Shown piece by piece: positions 56,618 to 64,000 of a stretch of DNA of 64,000 nucleotides. This stretch comes from Streptacidiphilus sp. 4-A2 (GTDB taxonomy: Bacteria > Actinomycetota > Actinomycetes > Streptomycetales > Streptomycetaceae). The stretch is from the NCBI GenBank assembly GCA_014284505.1, contig JAAFYY010000001.1, forward strand, positions 4,092,001-4,156,000, written 5' to 3'. The translations under genes were made by a program, and so were the position numbers. The notes under the pieces were generated by a model. It saw only the letters and a list, made by a program, of their open reading frames with translations, did no database searches and was not told the origin of the DNA. Each line of letters begins with the position of its first letter. Positions within the stretch are counted from its first letter, which is position 1.

Positions 56618-57616
56618 TCAGATGATCCCGCTGCCGTAGGCGTCGATGACCTCCTCGATCGCGTCGTGCATGGCATAGACCGCGAACTGGTCGACGCCCA
56701 GCTCCCGCAGCTGGTCCAGCCGCTCGCGGTGCGCGGACAGCGGGCCCAGCAGGCAGAAGCGGTCGACGATCTCGTCGGGGACAAAGGCCGTGTCGGGATT
56801 GTCCGCGCGGCCGTGGTGACTGTAGTCGTAGCCCTGACGGGCCTTGATGTAGTCGGTCAGGGCGTCCGGCACCATCCCGGAGTGCTCCCCGTAGCGGGCG
56901 ACCAGGTCGGCGACATGGTTGCCGACCATGCCGCCGAACCAGCGGCACTGCTCCCGGGCGTGGGCCAGTTGCCGGTCGCTGCCGTCGGTGACATAGGCGG
57001 GCGCGGCAACGCAGACGGTGACCGAGGCGGGATCGCGGCCCGCCCGCTCGGCCGCCGCGCGGACCGCCTTGACCATCCACTCGGTGAGGTAGGGGTCGGC
57101 CAGCTGGAGGATAAAACCGTCGGCCTCCGCCCCGGCCAGCTCCAGCGCCTTGGGTCCGTAGGCACCCATCCATACCGGCAGTGCCCCGTTCCGGACCCAG
57201 GGCAGCCGCATGGCCGTGCCGTCGATCTCCACCTCACGGCCCTCGGCGAGCTCCCTGATGGCGTGTATGGCCTGGCTGAGCCTGGCCAGCGTGGCCGGCT
57301 TGCGCCCGGCCACCCGCATCGCCGAGTCGCCCCGCCCGATCCCGCAGACCGTGCGGTTGCCGTACATGTCGTTCAGGGTGGCGAAGAGCGAGGCGGTGAC
57401 CTCGAAGGTGCGGGTGGAGGGGTTGGTGACCATCGGACCGACCGTCAGCCGCTCGGTCTCGGCCAGGATCCGGCTGTAGACGACAAAGGGCTCCTGCCAC
57501 AGCACCACCGAGTCGAAGGTCCAGCCGTGGCTGAACCCGGCTGCCTCGGCACGCTTCATCCGGTCGATGAGCAGCCGGGCCGGCGGATCGGTCTGCAGGA
57601 CGAGGCCGAAGTCCAT
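56618..57616 (-). CDS. LLM-class F420/flavin-dependent oxidoreductase of the pyrimidine cluster
   Basis: A 332-residue TIM-barrel luciferase-like enzyme. Seen: MDFGLVLQTDPPARLLIDRM, GFSHGWTFDSVVLWQEPFVV, VGPMVTNPSTRTFEVTASLF, MYGNRTVCGIGRGDSAMRVA, LPVWMGAYGPKALELAGAEA. It belongs to the group that recurs beside dihydropyrimidinases and is annotated as F420-dependent (TIGR03842-like). It is the last gene of a minus-strand operon starting at 61340 and is separated from hydA by 29 bases. It could be the redox step of the pathway, which lacks a dihydropyrimidine dehydrogenase here. The gene is intact. Confidence 0.87.
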   Translation of the reverse strand: MDFGLVLQTDPPARLLIDRMKRAEAAGFSHGWTFDSVVLWQEPFVVYSRILAETERLTVGPMVTNPSTRTFEVTASLFATLNDMYGNRTVCGIGRGDSAMRVAGRKPATLARLSQAIHAIRELAEGREVEIDGTAMRLPWVRNGALPVWMGAYGPKALELAGAEADGFILQLADPYLTEWMVKAVRAAAERAGRDPASVTVCVAAPAYVTDGSDRQLAHAREQCRWFGGMVGNHVADLVARYGEHSGMVPDALTDYIKARQGYDYSHHGRADNPDTAFVPDEIVDRFCLLGPLSAHRERLDQLRELGVDQFAVYAMHDAIEEVIDAYGSGII

Positions 57617-57645
57617 CGGGGCCCCCTTTCCATGGGTAGGTGGAT

Positions 57646-59073
57646 CTAGAGCAGGTACTGGCTGGTGCCGCGCGGCAGATACGTCCCGTGGCCGGCCCGG
57701 CCCCGGTACTCGCCCTGGTCGATGACCGCGCTTCCGCGTGACAGCACGGTCCGGGCCCGCCCGGTCACCTGCCGTCCCTCGTAGGCCGAATAGTCGACGT
57801 TCATATGGTGGGTGGCCGCCGAGAGGGTGTACTGCTGCTGCGGGTCGAAGATGACAATGTCGGCGTCCGCCCCCGGGGCGATGGTGCCCTTGCGCGGATA
57901 GAGGCCGAACATCCGGGCGGGCGTAGCGCAGGCCAGCTCGATCCAGCGGCGGCGCGAGATATGGCCGTCCAGGACGGCCTGGTGCAGCAGGTCCATCCGG
58001 TTCTCCACCCCGGGCAGCCCGTTGGGGATCTTCGAGAAGTCGTCCCGGCCGAGCTCCTTCTGCCCGCTGAAACAGAAGGGACAGTGATCGGTGGAGACCA
58101 CCGAGAGGTCGTTGGTGCGCAGCCCGCGCCAGAGCGCGGCCTGGTGCTCACGCGGCCGCAGCGGGGTGCTGCACACGTACTTGGCGCCCTCGAAGCCGTC
58201 GGCGCCCGGCGCGGCCAGGTCGTCGGTGGACAGGAAGAGGTACTGCGGGCAGGTCTCCCCGAAGACGTTCAGGCCGAGGTCGCGGGCCGCCGCGATTTCC
58301 GCGACCGCCTGTTCGGCGGAGACATGGACGACATACAGCGGGGCTCCGGCCACCCGGGCGAGTTGGATGGCCCGGTGCGTCGCCTCCGCCTCCAGCAGCT
58401 CGCGGCGGACCTCCCCGTGGTAGCGCGGCGAGGTATGGCCGGCCGCCAGCGCCTGCTGCACCAGGACGTCGATGGCGATGCCGTTCTCGGCATGCATCAT
58501 GATCAGCCCGCCATTGCCGGCCGAGCGCTGCATCGCCCGCAGAATCTGCCCGTCGTCGCTGTAGAAGACGCCCGGATAGGCCATGAACAGCTTGAAGGAG
58601 GTGACCCCCTCCTCCACCAGCAGGTCCATCTCCTTGAGGCTGTTCTCGGTGACATCCGACATGATCATGTGGAAGGCGTAGTCGATGGCACAGTTGCCCT
58701 CGGCCTTGGCGTGCCAGGCGTCCAGCCCCTCGCGCAGCGAGCGGCCCACCGACTGCACGGCGAAGTCCACGATGGTGGTGGTGCCGCCCCAGGCGGCGGC
58801 GCGGGTGCCGGTCTCGAAGGTGTCGGAGGCGAAGGTGCCGCCGAACGGCAGCTCCATATGGGTGTGCGCGTCGACCCCGCCGGGGATGACATAGTGCCCG
58901 GCCGCGTCGTACTCGGTGTCGGCCGTCCAGGCCTGGGCGGCGTCGCTGCCGGTGGCCGCCAGGGCGACGATCCGCTCCCCCTCGATCAGGACGTCCGCAT
59001 GCACCTCCTCGGCCGCGGTGATCACCAGTCCGTTGCGGATGACCGTGCGCTGTCCAGCGCGGACGGCGGTCAC
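57646..59073 (-). CDS. hydA: dihydropyrimidinase (D-hydantoinase)
   Basis: A 475-residue amidohydrolase opening dihydrouracil/dihydrothymine or hydantoins. Metal ligands GGVDAHTHMELPFGG (H70, H72), the Lys of GVTSFKLFMAYPGVF (K161, carbamylated), YVVHVSAEQAVAEIAAARD and VSTDHCPFCFSG. It is intact and full length. It overlaps the upstream aminotransferase by four bases (ATGA), so they are co-translated. The enzyme makes N-carbamoyl-beta-alanine, substrate of the amidohydrolase at 60453. Confidence 0.94.
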   Translation of the reverse strand: MTAVRAGQRTVIRNGLVITAAEEVHADVLIEGERIVALAATGSDAAQAWTADTEYDAAGHYVIPGGVDAHTHMELPFGGTFASDTFETGTRAAAWGGTTTIVDFAVQSVGRSLREGLDAWHAKAEGNCAIDYAFHMIMSDVTENSLKEMDLLVEEGVTSFKLFMAYPGVFYSDDGQILRAMQRSAGNGGLIMMHAENGIAIDVLVQQALAAGHTSPRYHGEVRRELLEAEATHRAIQLARVAGAPLYVVHVSAEQAVAEIAAARDLGLNVFGETCPQYLFLSTDDLAAPGADGFEGAKYVCSTPLRPREHQAALWRGLRTNDLSVVSTDHCPFCFSGQKELGRDDFSKIPNGLPGVENRMDLLHQAVLDGHISRRRWIELACATPARMFGLYPRKGTIAPGADADIVIFDPQQQYTLSAATHHMNVDYSAYEGRQVTGRARTVLSRGSAVIDQGEYRGRAGHGTYLPRGTSQYLL

Positions 59074-60412
59074 AGCGCCCCCTCCCGAACCGCGGGCTGC
59101 TCCTGGCCGGGAAGCTGGGTGCGGCCCGCCGACTGCTCGGCCTGGGCCCGGCGCAGCGCCTCGACCAGCAGCTCCGTGCCTTCGACGGCCTCGGCGGCGG
59201 TGAGCGTCAGTGGCGGCGCGATCCGCAGCACATTGCCGCCGGGGCCGCCCTTGCCGATCAGCAGGCCCAGCTCACGTGCGTGTTCGAGGGTCCGCCCGGC
59301 CGCGGCGGCCGAGGGTTCACCCGCCTCGTCGACCAGCTCCACGCCGATCATCAGCCCGCGGCCGCGCACCTCGCGGACGATCGGCAGTCCGGCCGCGCGC
59401 AGCCGTTCCAGCAGCAGACCGCCGCTGCTCCGGGCATTGCTCTGGAGGTCGTGGTCGAGCAGGTAGCGGAGGTTGGCCAGGGCACCGGCGGTGGTGACCG
59501 GGCTGCCGCCGAAGGTGGAGATGGAGTTGGCGTCCAGGCAGTCCATGATCTCGGCGCGGGCGACCACACCGCCCATGGACAGGCCGTTGCCGATGCCCTT
59601 GGCAAAGGTGAGCAGGTCCGGCGGCCCGGCCTCGGCGTGGGCCTGCCAGCCCAGAAGTGCTCCCCGGTCCGGCCCCAGCCGGTCTGCACCTCGTCGCTGA
59701 TCCAGGGGATGCCGTGCCGGTCGAGCACCCGTTTGAAGGAGGCGAACAGGCCGTCCGGGCCGGAGGTGAAGCCGCCGACGCCCTGGATCGGCTCGGCGAT
59801 CAGGGCCGCGACGGAGCCGCCGACCTGCGTCAGCATGTCCTCCAGGTCGGCGGTGCAGGCGGCGATGAAGCCGGCGTCCGAAAGCTGGGCGAACGGGCCC
59901 CGGGTGCGCACCCCGCCGTGCAGGTACAGGGTCTGCAACGGCGAGAGGCTGGTCGGCGACCAGCCGCGGTTGCCGGTGATGCCGACGGTGCTGAACGATC
60001 GCCCGTGGTAGCTGTTGCGCATCGCCAGCACCTGGTTGGAGCCGCGGTAGGCGGTGGTCAGCAGCAGCGCGGCGTCATTGGCCTCGGTGCCGGAGGTGGT
60101 GAAGAACACCCTGGCGTCCGGGATTCCGGACAACTCGGCGATCTGCTCCGCGAGTTCGACCATGGGCGTGGACAGGTACAGGGTGGAGGTGTGCAGGATC
60201 CGCCCGGCCTGTTCGGCGACGGCCTTGGTGACCTCGGGCAGGGCGTGGGCGGTCATCGTGGTGAGGATGCCGCCGAAGAAGTCCAGGTAGCGCCGCCCTT
60301 CGGCGTCCCAGACATGGCGGCCCTCGCCATGGGTCAGCTCGATGGGCCGGTCGTAGTAGAGAGCCAGCCAGGCCGGGGTTACGGCGCGGTGGCGGCGGAG
60401 GAGCTCAGTCAT
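59070..60412 (-). CDS. class III aminotransferase (probable beta-alanine or 4-aminobutyrate type; one frameshift)
   Basis: About 448 residues of the fold-type I omega-aminotransferase class. Landmarks: ITHGEGRHVWDAEGRRYLDF-like N-terminus, GGILTTMTAHALPEV, FFTTSGTEANDAALLLTTAY, NSYHGRSFSTVGITGN, ALIAEPIQGVGGFTSGP, the cofactor Asp in PWISDEVQTGWGRTGEHF and, after a shift near 59655, the PLP Lys in LTFAKGIGNGLSMGG. Between a ureidopropionase-like gene and hydA it most plausibly removes the amino group of beta-alanine, giving malonate semialdehyde. Confidence 0.9.
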
Positions 60413-60452
60413 GCGGCTCGGTCCCCTTCCGGGATGCGTGCGAATGTTCCGC

Positions 60453-61340
60453 TCAGGCCTGACTCAACGGCCCGTATGCCTCCGGCCGGCGGTCCCGGTA
60501 GAAGGCCCACTGGTGGCGCACCTGCTCGATCAGCCCGAAGTCCAGATCCCGGACCAGCAGTTCCTCCTCCTTGTCGGAGGCTGTCTCGCCGACGAACTGG
60601 CCGCGCGGGTCCACGAAGTAGCTGGTGCCGTAGAAGTCGTTGTCGCCGTACTCCTCGGTGCCGACCCGGTTGATGGCGGCGACGAAGTACTCGTTGGCGA
60701 CCGCGGCCGCGGGCTGCTCCAGCTGCCACAGGTAGCCGGACAGGCCGCGACTGGTGGCGGAGGGGTTGTAGACCAGCTGTGCCCCGGCCAGGCCGAGCGC
60801 CCGCCAGCCCTCGGGGAAGTGCCGGTCGTAGCAGATGTACACACCGATCCGCCCGACCGCGGTGTCGAACACCGGCCAGCCCAGGTTGCCCGGCTTGAAG
60901 TAGAACTTCTCCCAGAAGCCCTTGACCTGCGGAATGTGGTGCTTGCGGTACTTGCCGAGGTAGCTGCCGTCGGCGTCGATCACGGCGGCGGTGTTGTAGT
61001 AGACGCCGGGCTGCTCGACCTCGTACACCGGGACGACCATCACCAGGCCCAGCTCGCGGGCCAGGGCCCGCATCCGGGAAACCGTCGGGCCGTCCGGCAC
61101 CGGCTCCGCCCAGCGGTAGTGCTCCTCCTCCTGGACCTGGCAGAAGTAGGGCGCGTTGAAGACCTCCTGGAAGCCGATGACCTGGGCCCCCTGGGCGGCG
61201 GCCGCGCGGGCGTAGCGCTCGTGCAGGTCGACCATGGACCCGGTGTCCCCGGTCCACCTGGCCTGAACGAGAGCGGCACGTACGATCTGCGACCCTCCGG
61301 AAGCCTCCGGAGCGGCATTGCTGCTTGCGGATTCCGACAT
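60453..61340 (-). CDS. carbon-nitrogen hydrolase, beta-ureidopropionase (N-carbamoyl-beta-alanine amidohydrolase) type
   Basis: A 295-residue nitrilase-superfamily enzyme. Catalytic triad: E59 in GFQEVFNAPYF, K133 in YRKHHIPQVKGFWEKFYFKP and C170 in VYICYDRHFPEGWRALGLAG. The pattern NPSATSRGLSGYLWQLEQPA is typical of the ureidopropionase group. It releases beta-alanine, CO2 and ammonia. First gene of the minus-strand operon (with the aminotransferase, hydA and the LLM enzyme); a palindrome lies upstream. The gene is intact. Confidence 0.9.
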   Translation of the reverse strand: MSESASSNAAPEASGGSQIVRAALVQARWTGDTGSMVDLHERYARAAAAQGAQVIGFQEVFNAPYFCQVQEEEHYRWAEPVPDGPTVSRMRALARELGLVMVVPVYEVEQPGVYYNTAAVIDADGSYLGKYRKHHIPQVKGFWEKFYFKPGNLGWPVFDTAVGRIGVYICYDRHFPEGWRALGLAGAQLVYNPSATSRGLSGYLWQLEQPAAAVANEYFVAAINRVGTEEYGDNDFYGTSYFVDPRGQFVGETASDKEEELLVRDLDFGLIEQVRHQWAFYRDRRPEAYGPLSQA

Positions 61341-61407
61341 GACACACCCTCACCCTCGGCCGGGGGCAAGCCCGGCAGATCCCGGACGGCGCCCCCGGAG
61401 ATGAAGT

Positions 61408-61431
61408 ATCTACGTGCGTAGAAACGTAGAT
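61408..61431. promoter_or_regulatory. inverted repeat upstream of the pyrimidine catabolic operon
   Basis: ATCTACGT (61408-61415) and ACGTAGAT (61424-61431) are exact complements separated by eight bases; the spacer repeats GCGTAG. The repeat lies 68 bases before the first gene and is a probable operator. Confidence 0.6.
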
Positions 61432-61543
61432 CGGGAGCAACCTGTGTGGCAATACGTCCGGCGTAACGCGGCCAAGTCGTTCTGGTTTCGGCGAAATCGC
61501 CCACTTCACTCGAACGAGTGAGCAAGCCTGCCGTTCGGGCTGG

Positions 61544-62161
61544 TCAGGACGGCCACAGCGAGCGCACCAGCGCCCGCACCGAGGCGGCGAACAGCCGGTC
61601 CTGGTCCGGCGGCAGTGCCAGCGCGTCCGCCAGCGGCCCGTCGTGCTCCGAGGTCTCGGCATCCCACAGCTCCGGCTCCCCCGGATGCTGCGACGGCGCG
61701 CGCTCGCGGTTGCGTTCCACCAGAACGAAGCCCACCACCAGGAACTGCAGCGCCCGCACCGCCTCGGCGGCCTCCGCACCACGCAGCCCGGCGGCATGCG
61801 CCTCGTGCACCAGAGCCCGCTGCGCCGGGAGCATCATCAGCTCGGTCCGCCCGCGCTCGTGCACCAGGGCGATCAGGTGCGGCCGCTGCCGCAGCATCCG
61901 GCGCAGCTCCAGCGCCACGGACTCGGCCCGCAGCGCGGGCGTCGCGCCGCTCGCCTCGATCCGGCCCATCTCCCTGACGGTGCGGTCCACCACCCGGTCC
62001 AGCACCGCCTCGCGGTTGCCCACATGCCAGTAGATCGCGGTCACCGCGGTGCCCAGCTCGGCGGCCAGCCCACGCATGGTGAGCGCCCCGGGCCCGCTGC
62101 GCCGGACCAAGTCGGCGGCGGTCGCGACCACCAGCTCCCGACTGATCTGACTGTCAGTCAT
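61544..62161 (-). CDS. TetR-family regulator
   Basis: About 205 residues, intact. Helix-turn-helix: SRELVVATAADLVRRSGPGA, TMRGLAAELGTAVTAIYWHV and GNREAVLDRVVDRTV. The C-terminal domain (LRRMLRQRPHLIALVHERGR; VRALQFLVVGFVLVERNRER) is of the TetR_C11-like helical class. ATG 62161 is chosen because GGAGAAG precedes it; a longer upstream frame is not part of the family. It is divergent from the acetoacetate decarboxylase-like gene, with a dyad between. Confidence 0.88.
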   Translation of the reverse strand: MTDSQISRELVVATAADLVRRSGPGALTMRGLAAELGTAVTAIYWHVGNREAVLDRVVDRTVREMGRIEASGATPALRAESVALELRRMLRQRPHLIALVHERGRTELMMLPAQRALVHEAHAAGLRGAEAAEAVRALQFLVVGFVLVERNRERAPSQHPGEPELWDAETSEHDGPLADALALPPDQDRLFAASVRALVRSLWPS

Positions 62162-62223
62162 CTCTTCTCCGCCGACAGGCGAATGATCTCCGGCATGACT
62201 CTTCACCCTTCGCGAGCAACGGA

Positions 62224-62236
62224 GTAACAGTGTTAC
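62224..62236. promoter_or_regulatory. dyad between TetR and acetoacetate decarboxylase-like genes
   Basis: GTAACA-G-TGTTAC is a perfect inverted repeat with a single central base, located between the divergent starts (62161 and 62287). Probable TetR operator. Confidence 0.6.
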
Positions 62237-62286
62237 AGAGCTTCGCCAGGCCGGTGGCGGCCTTGTGGAAGAAAGGCGGAACAGCC

Positions 62287-63108
62287 ATGGCACGAGTACG
62301 GTACGGCCCGCGCCCGGAGGCCGGGACGACGGCGGCGGCAGGCGAACGGGCCGCCCTGCCCGACATCTGGTCCACCGGGGTGGTCGCCGTCTGGGAGACC
62401 GACCCGGACGCGGTGGCCCAGGTGCTGCCGCCCCCGCTGAAGCCCGCCGAAGAGGCGCTGGTGCGGGTGAACATCAGTCAGGTCGACCTGTTCGGAACCC
62501 CGCTGGGGGCGGGATCGTTCGCGGTGAGCGCCCAGCACGGGCCGCACCGCGGCTGGTACCCGCTGGTCATGCCGATGACCACCGAACGGGCGCTGATCGG
62601 CGGCCGGGAGGTCTACGGCGAACCGAAGAAGCTGGGCGAGGTCGTGGTGGAACGGCTGGCCGATCCCGCGGGCGACCAGGTCCGGGCCCGGCTGGCCCGG
62701 CACGGCATCAGCTTCGCCGAGGTGCGCGGACGCGTCGCGGGCGAGCTGCCGCTGCCCGAACCGGCGGAGAAGCTGGACTTCTACTTCAAGTTCCTGCCCG
62801 CCGTGGACGGCTCCGGCTTCGACCTGGACCCGGTGCTGGTGCACTGCCTGCGCAAGGAGCGGGTGCGGCGGCTGGAGCGGGTGGACGGCGAGGTACTGCT
62901 GCGCGAGTCGCCGTTCGACCCGGTCGCGGACCTCCCGGTGCTCCGGCTGCTGGAGATCACCATCGGCGAGAAGACCAGCGACCAGCGCGGCCGGGTGGTG
63001 GAACGGGTCAGCGCCCAGGCCCTGCTGCCGTACATCCACCAGCGCTACGACGACCCGCAGCAGCTGCTGGACGCCCCGCTGCCGCCCGCCCCCGGACCGG
63101 AGGCGTGA
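62287..63108 (+). CDS. acetoacetate decarboxylase-family protein
   Basis: A 273-residue ADC-like beta-barrel protein. Seen: LPDIWSTGVVAVWETDPDAV, ALVRVNISQVDLFGTPLGAG, GWYPLVMPMTTERALIGGRE and VYGEPKKLGEVVVER, where K114/K115 correspond to the Schiff-base Lys of acetoacetate decarboxylase. ATG 62287 follows GAAAGGCGG. Intact; its TGA overlaps the SDR start. Many homologues are decarboxylases, hydratases or aldolases of oxo acids, so the exact reaction is open. Confidence 0.85.
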   Translation: MARVRYGPRPEAGTTAAAGERAALPDIWSTGVVAVWETDPDAVAQVLPPPLKPAEEALVRVNISQVDLFGTPLGAGSFAVSAQHGPHRGWYPLVMPMTTERALIGGREVYGEPKKLGEVVVERLADPAGDQVRARLARHGISFAEVRGRVAGELPLPEPAEKLDFYFKFLPAVDGSGFDLDPVLVHCLRKERVRRLERVDGEVLLRESPFDPVADLPVLRLLEITIGEKTSDQRGRVVERVSAQALLPYIHQRYDDPQQLLDAPLPPAPGPEA

Positions 63109-63997
63109 TGGAACTCGTCCCGGGACAGGTCGCCGTGGTGACCGGCGCGGCCGGAGGAATCGGGCTGGCCATGGCCGAGCGCTTCGCCGCCGAGGGGCTG
63201 CGGGTGGTCCTCGCCGACGTGGAGCAGCCCGCGCTCGACAAGGCCGTCGGCAGCCTGCGCGAACGCGGCGCGCAGGCGGTCGGGCAGGTCACCGACGTGT
63301 CCGAGCGCGACAGCGTGGAGGCCCTGGCGGACGCGGCCTACAGCGCCTTCGGCGCGGTGCATGTGCTGTGCAACAACGCCGGGGTCGGCTCCGGGGCCGA
63401 GGGCCGGATGTGGGAGCACGAGCCCAACGACTGGAAGTGGGCCTTCGCGGTGAACGTCTGGGGCGTCTTCCACGGCATCCAGGCCTTTGTGCCCCGGATC
63501 GGGCGGGCGGCCCGGGTCACCTGGTCAACACCTCCTCTTCGGACGGCGGCATCGCCCCGCTGCCCACCGCGTCGGTGTACGCGGTGACCAAGTCGGCCGT
63601 GGTCACCATGACCGAGTCGCTCTACGCGCATCTGCGGGCCGAGCAGGCCCCGATCGGCGCATCGGTGCTGTTCCCCGGACCGCACATGCTGCGCACCGGC
63701 TTGTGGGAGTCGCACCGCAACCGCCCCGAGCGGTTCGCCAAGCAGCGCCCCCGGCGCACCCCGTACCGCAGCCTCGCCCAGTGGGAGGCGGCGATGGCGG
63801 CCGCCGGCCGGCCGGTCGAGTTCACCCCGGTCGAGGAGGTCGCCGCAGCGGTGGTCGACGGCATCCGCGCCGACCGCTTCTGGATGCTGCCGCCGAGCGA
63901 GCACAGCGATCTTCAGATCCGGGCCCGCTCGCAGTCGATGCTGGACCGCAGCAACCCCGCCTACCTGGAACGCTTCATCCTGGAGGAGGAGACGTGA
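63108..63997 (+). CDS. short-chain dehydrogenase/reductase (one frameshift)
   Basis: About 295 residues. Cofactor loop AVVTGAAGGIGLAMAERFAA, acidic VLADVEQPAL (NAD preference), LCNNAGVGSGAEG, and after a shift near 63515 the catalytic Ser and YxxxK in SSSDGGIAPLPTASVYAVTK. The C-terminus is longer than the classical 250 residues (DRFWMLPPSEHSDLQIRARS). ATG 63108 overlaps the previous stop; the TGA at 63995-63997 overlaps a following GTG, so the operon continues beyond the window. Confidence 0.9.
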
Positions 63998-64000
63998 CCG
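63994..64000 (+). CDS. possible start of the next gene, cut by the window edge
   Basis: GTG at 63994-63996 overlaps the SDR stop codon, with GGAGGAG (63982-63988) six bases upstream as a good ribosome site. Only two codons lie inside the window, so the product is unknown. Confidence 0.4.

Overview
The window is very GC-rich actinomycete DNA, most likely from Streptomycetaceae (Streptomyces, Kitasatospora or Streptacidiphilus). Supporting genes are MurT/GatD, a group III PfkA with the GGDCPG signature, a mycothiol-type maleylpyruvate isomerase, F420/LLM oxidoreductases, a c-di-AMP riboswitch in front of an NlpC/P60 protein, DUF1707, and an orphan type ISP C-terminal protein. There are no rRNA, tRNA, insertion sequence, phage or CRISPR features that I can support. 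It reads as ordinary chromosome with nutrient-use operons, not a mobile island.

An important caveat is that about 35 of about 60 recognisable genes are interrupted by apparent single-base indels, usually in G/C runs. In each case the family sequence resumes in another frame. I treat these as probable sequence errors. Coordinates are given for the reconstructed gene and the approximate breakpoints are stated.

Layout: 1-4.8 kb holds a MaoC dehydratase, an MBL hydrolase, a BAHD-like acyltransferase and an acyl-CoA dehydrogenase with a divergent TetR. 5.7-12 kb holds peptide deformylase, murT-gatD (lipid II amidation), pfkA, a D-2-hydroxyacid dehydrogenase and a CtaG-like protein. 12-16.2 kb holds a TetR/MFS efflux pair with a perfect operator, a NUDIX hydrolase, and a c-di-AMP riboswitch with an NlpC/P60 hydrolase. 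16.2-22.9 kb holds a Gfo/Idh oxidoreductase and the biotin genes (bioF with a small CxxC protein; bioB-bioA-bioD). 22.9-28.2 kb holds a secreted GH18 chitinase, the orphan type ISP protein, convergent ROK and GntR regulators with a DasR-box-like palindrome, and an SRPBCC protein. 28.4-30.6 kb holds a gamma carbonic anhydrase and a PLP decarboxylase.

30.8-39.5 kb is a nitrogen island: ureA, a CbiX-like chelatase homologue with a His-rich tail, ureB, ureC, ureF, ureG and ureD, then two tandem ammonium transporters. The likely logic is ammonium uptake plus urea hydrolysis, with the His-rich protein a candidate nickel handler. This is the most interesting part of the window.

39.6-50.7 kb holds an arylsulfotransferase-like secreted protein, a mycothiol-dependent enzyme, an SGNH hydrolase, a membrane-ACT-GNAT fusion, glmS, a small conserved protein, lnt and a second PLP decarboxylase. 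50.7-56.6 kb holds acyl-CoA genes (enoyl-CoA hydratase, TesB), a KstR-like TetR with GAAC-GTTC boxes, two flavin-split-barrel proteins, an ion-channel-like membrane protein and a DUF1707 protein. 56.6-61.3 kb is a minus-strand reductive pyrimidine catabolic operon (ureidopropionase-like amidohydrolase, class III aminotransferase, dihydropyrimidinase, LLM oxidoreductase). 61.5-64 kb is a TetR gene divergent from an acetoacetate-decarboxylase-like gene and an SDR gene.
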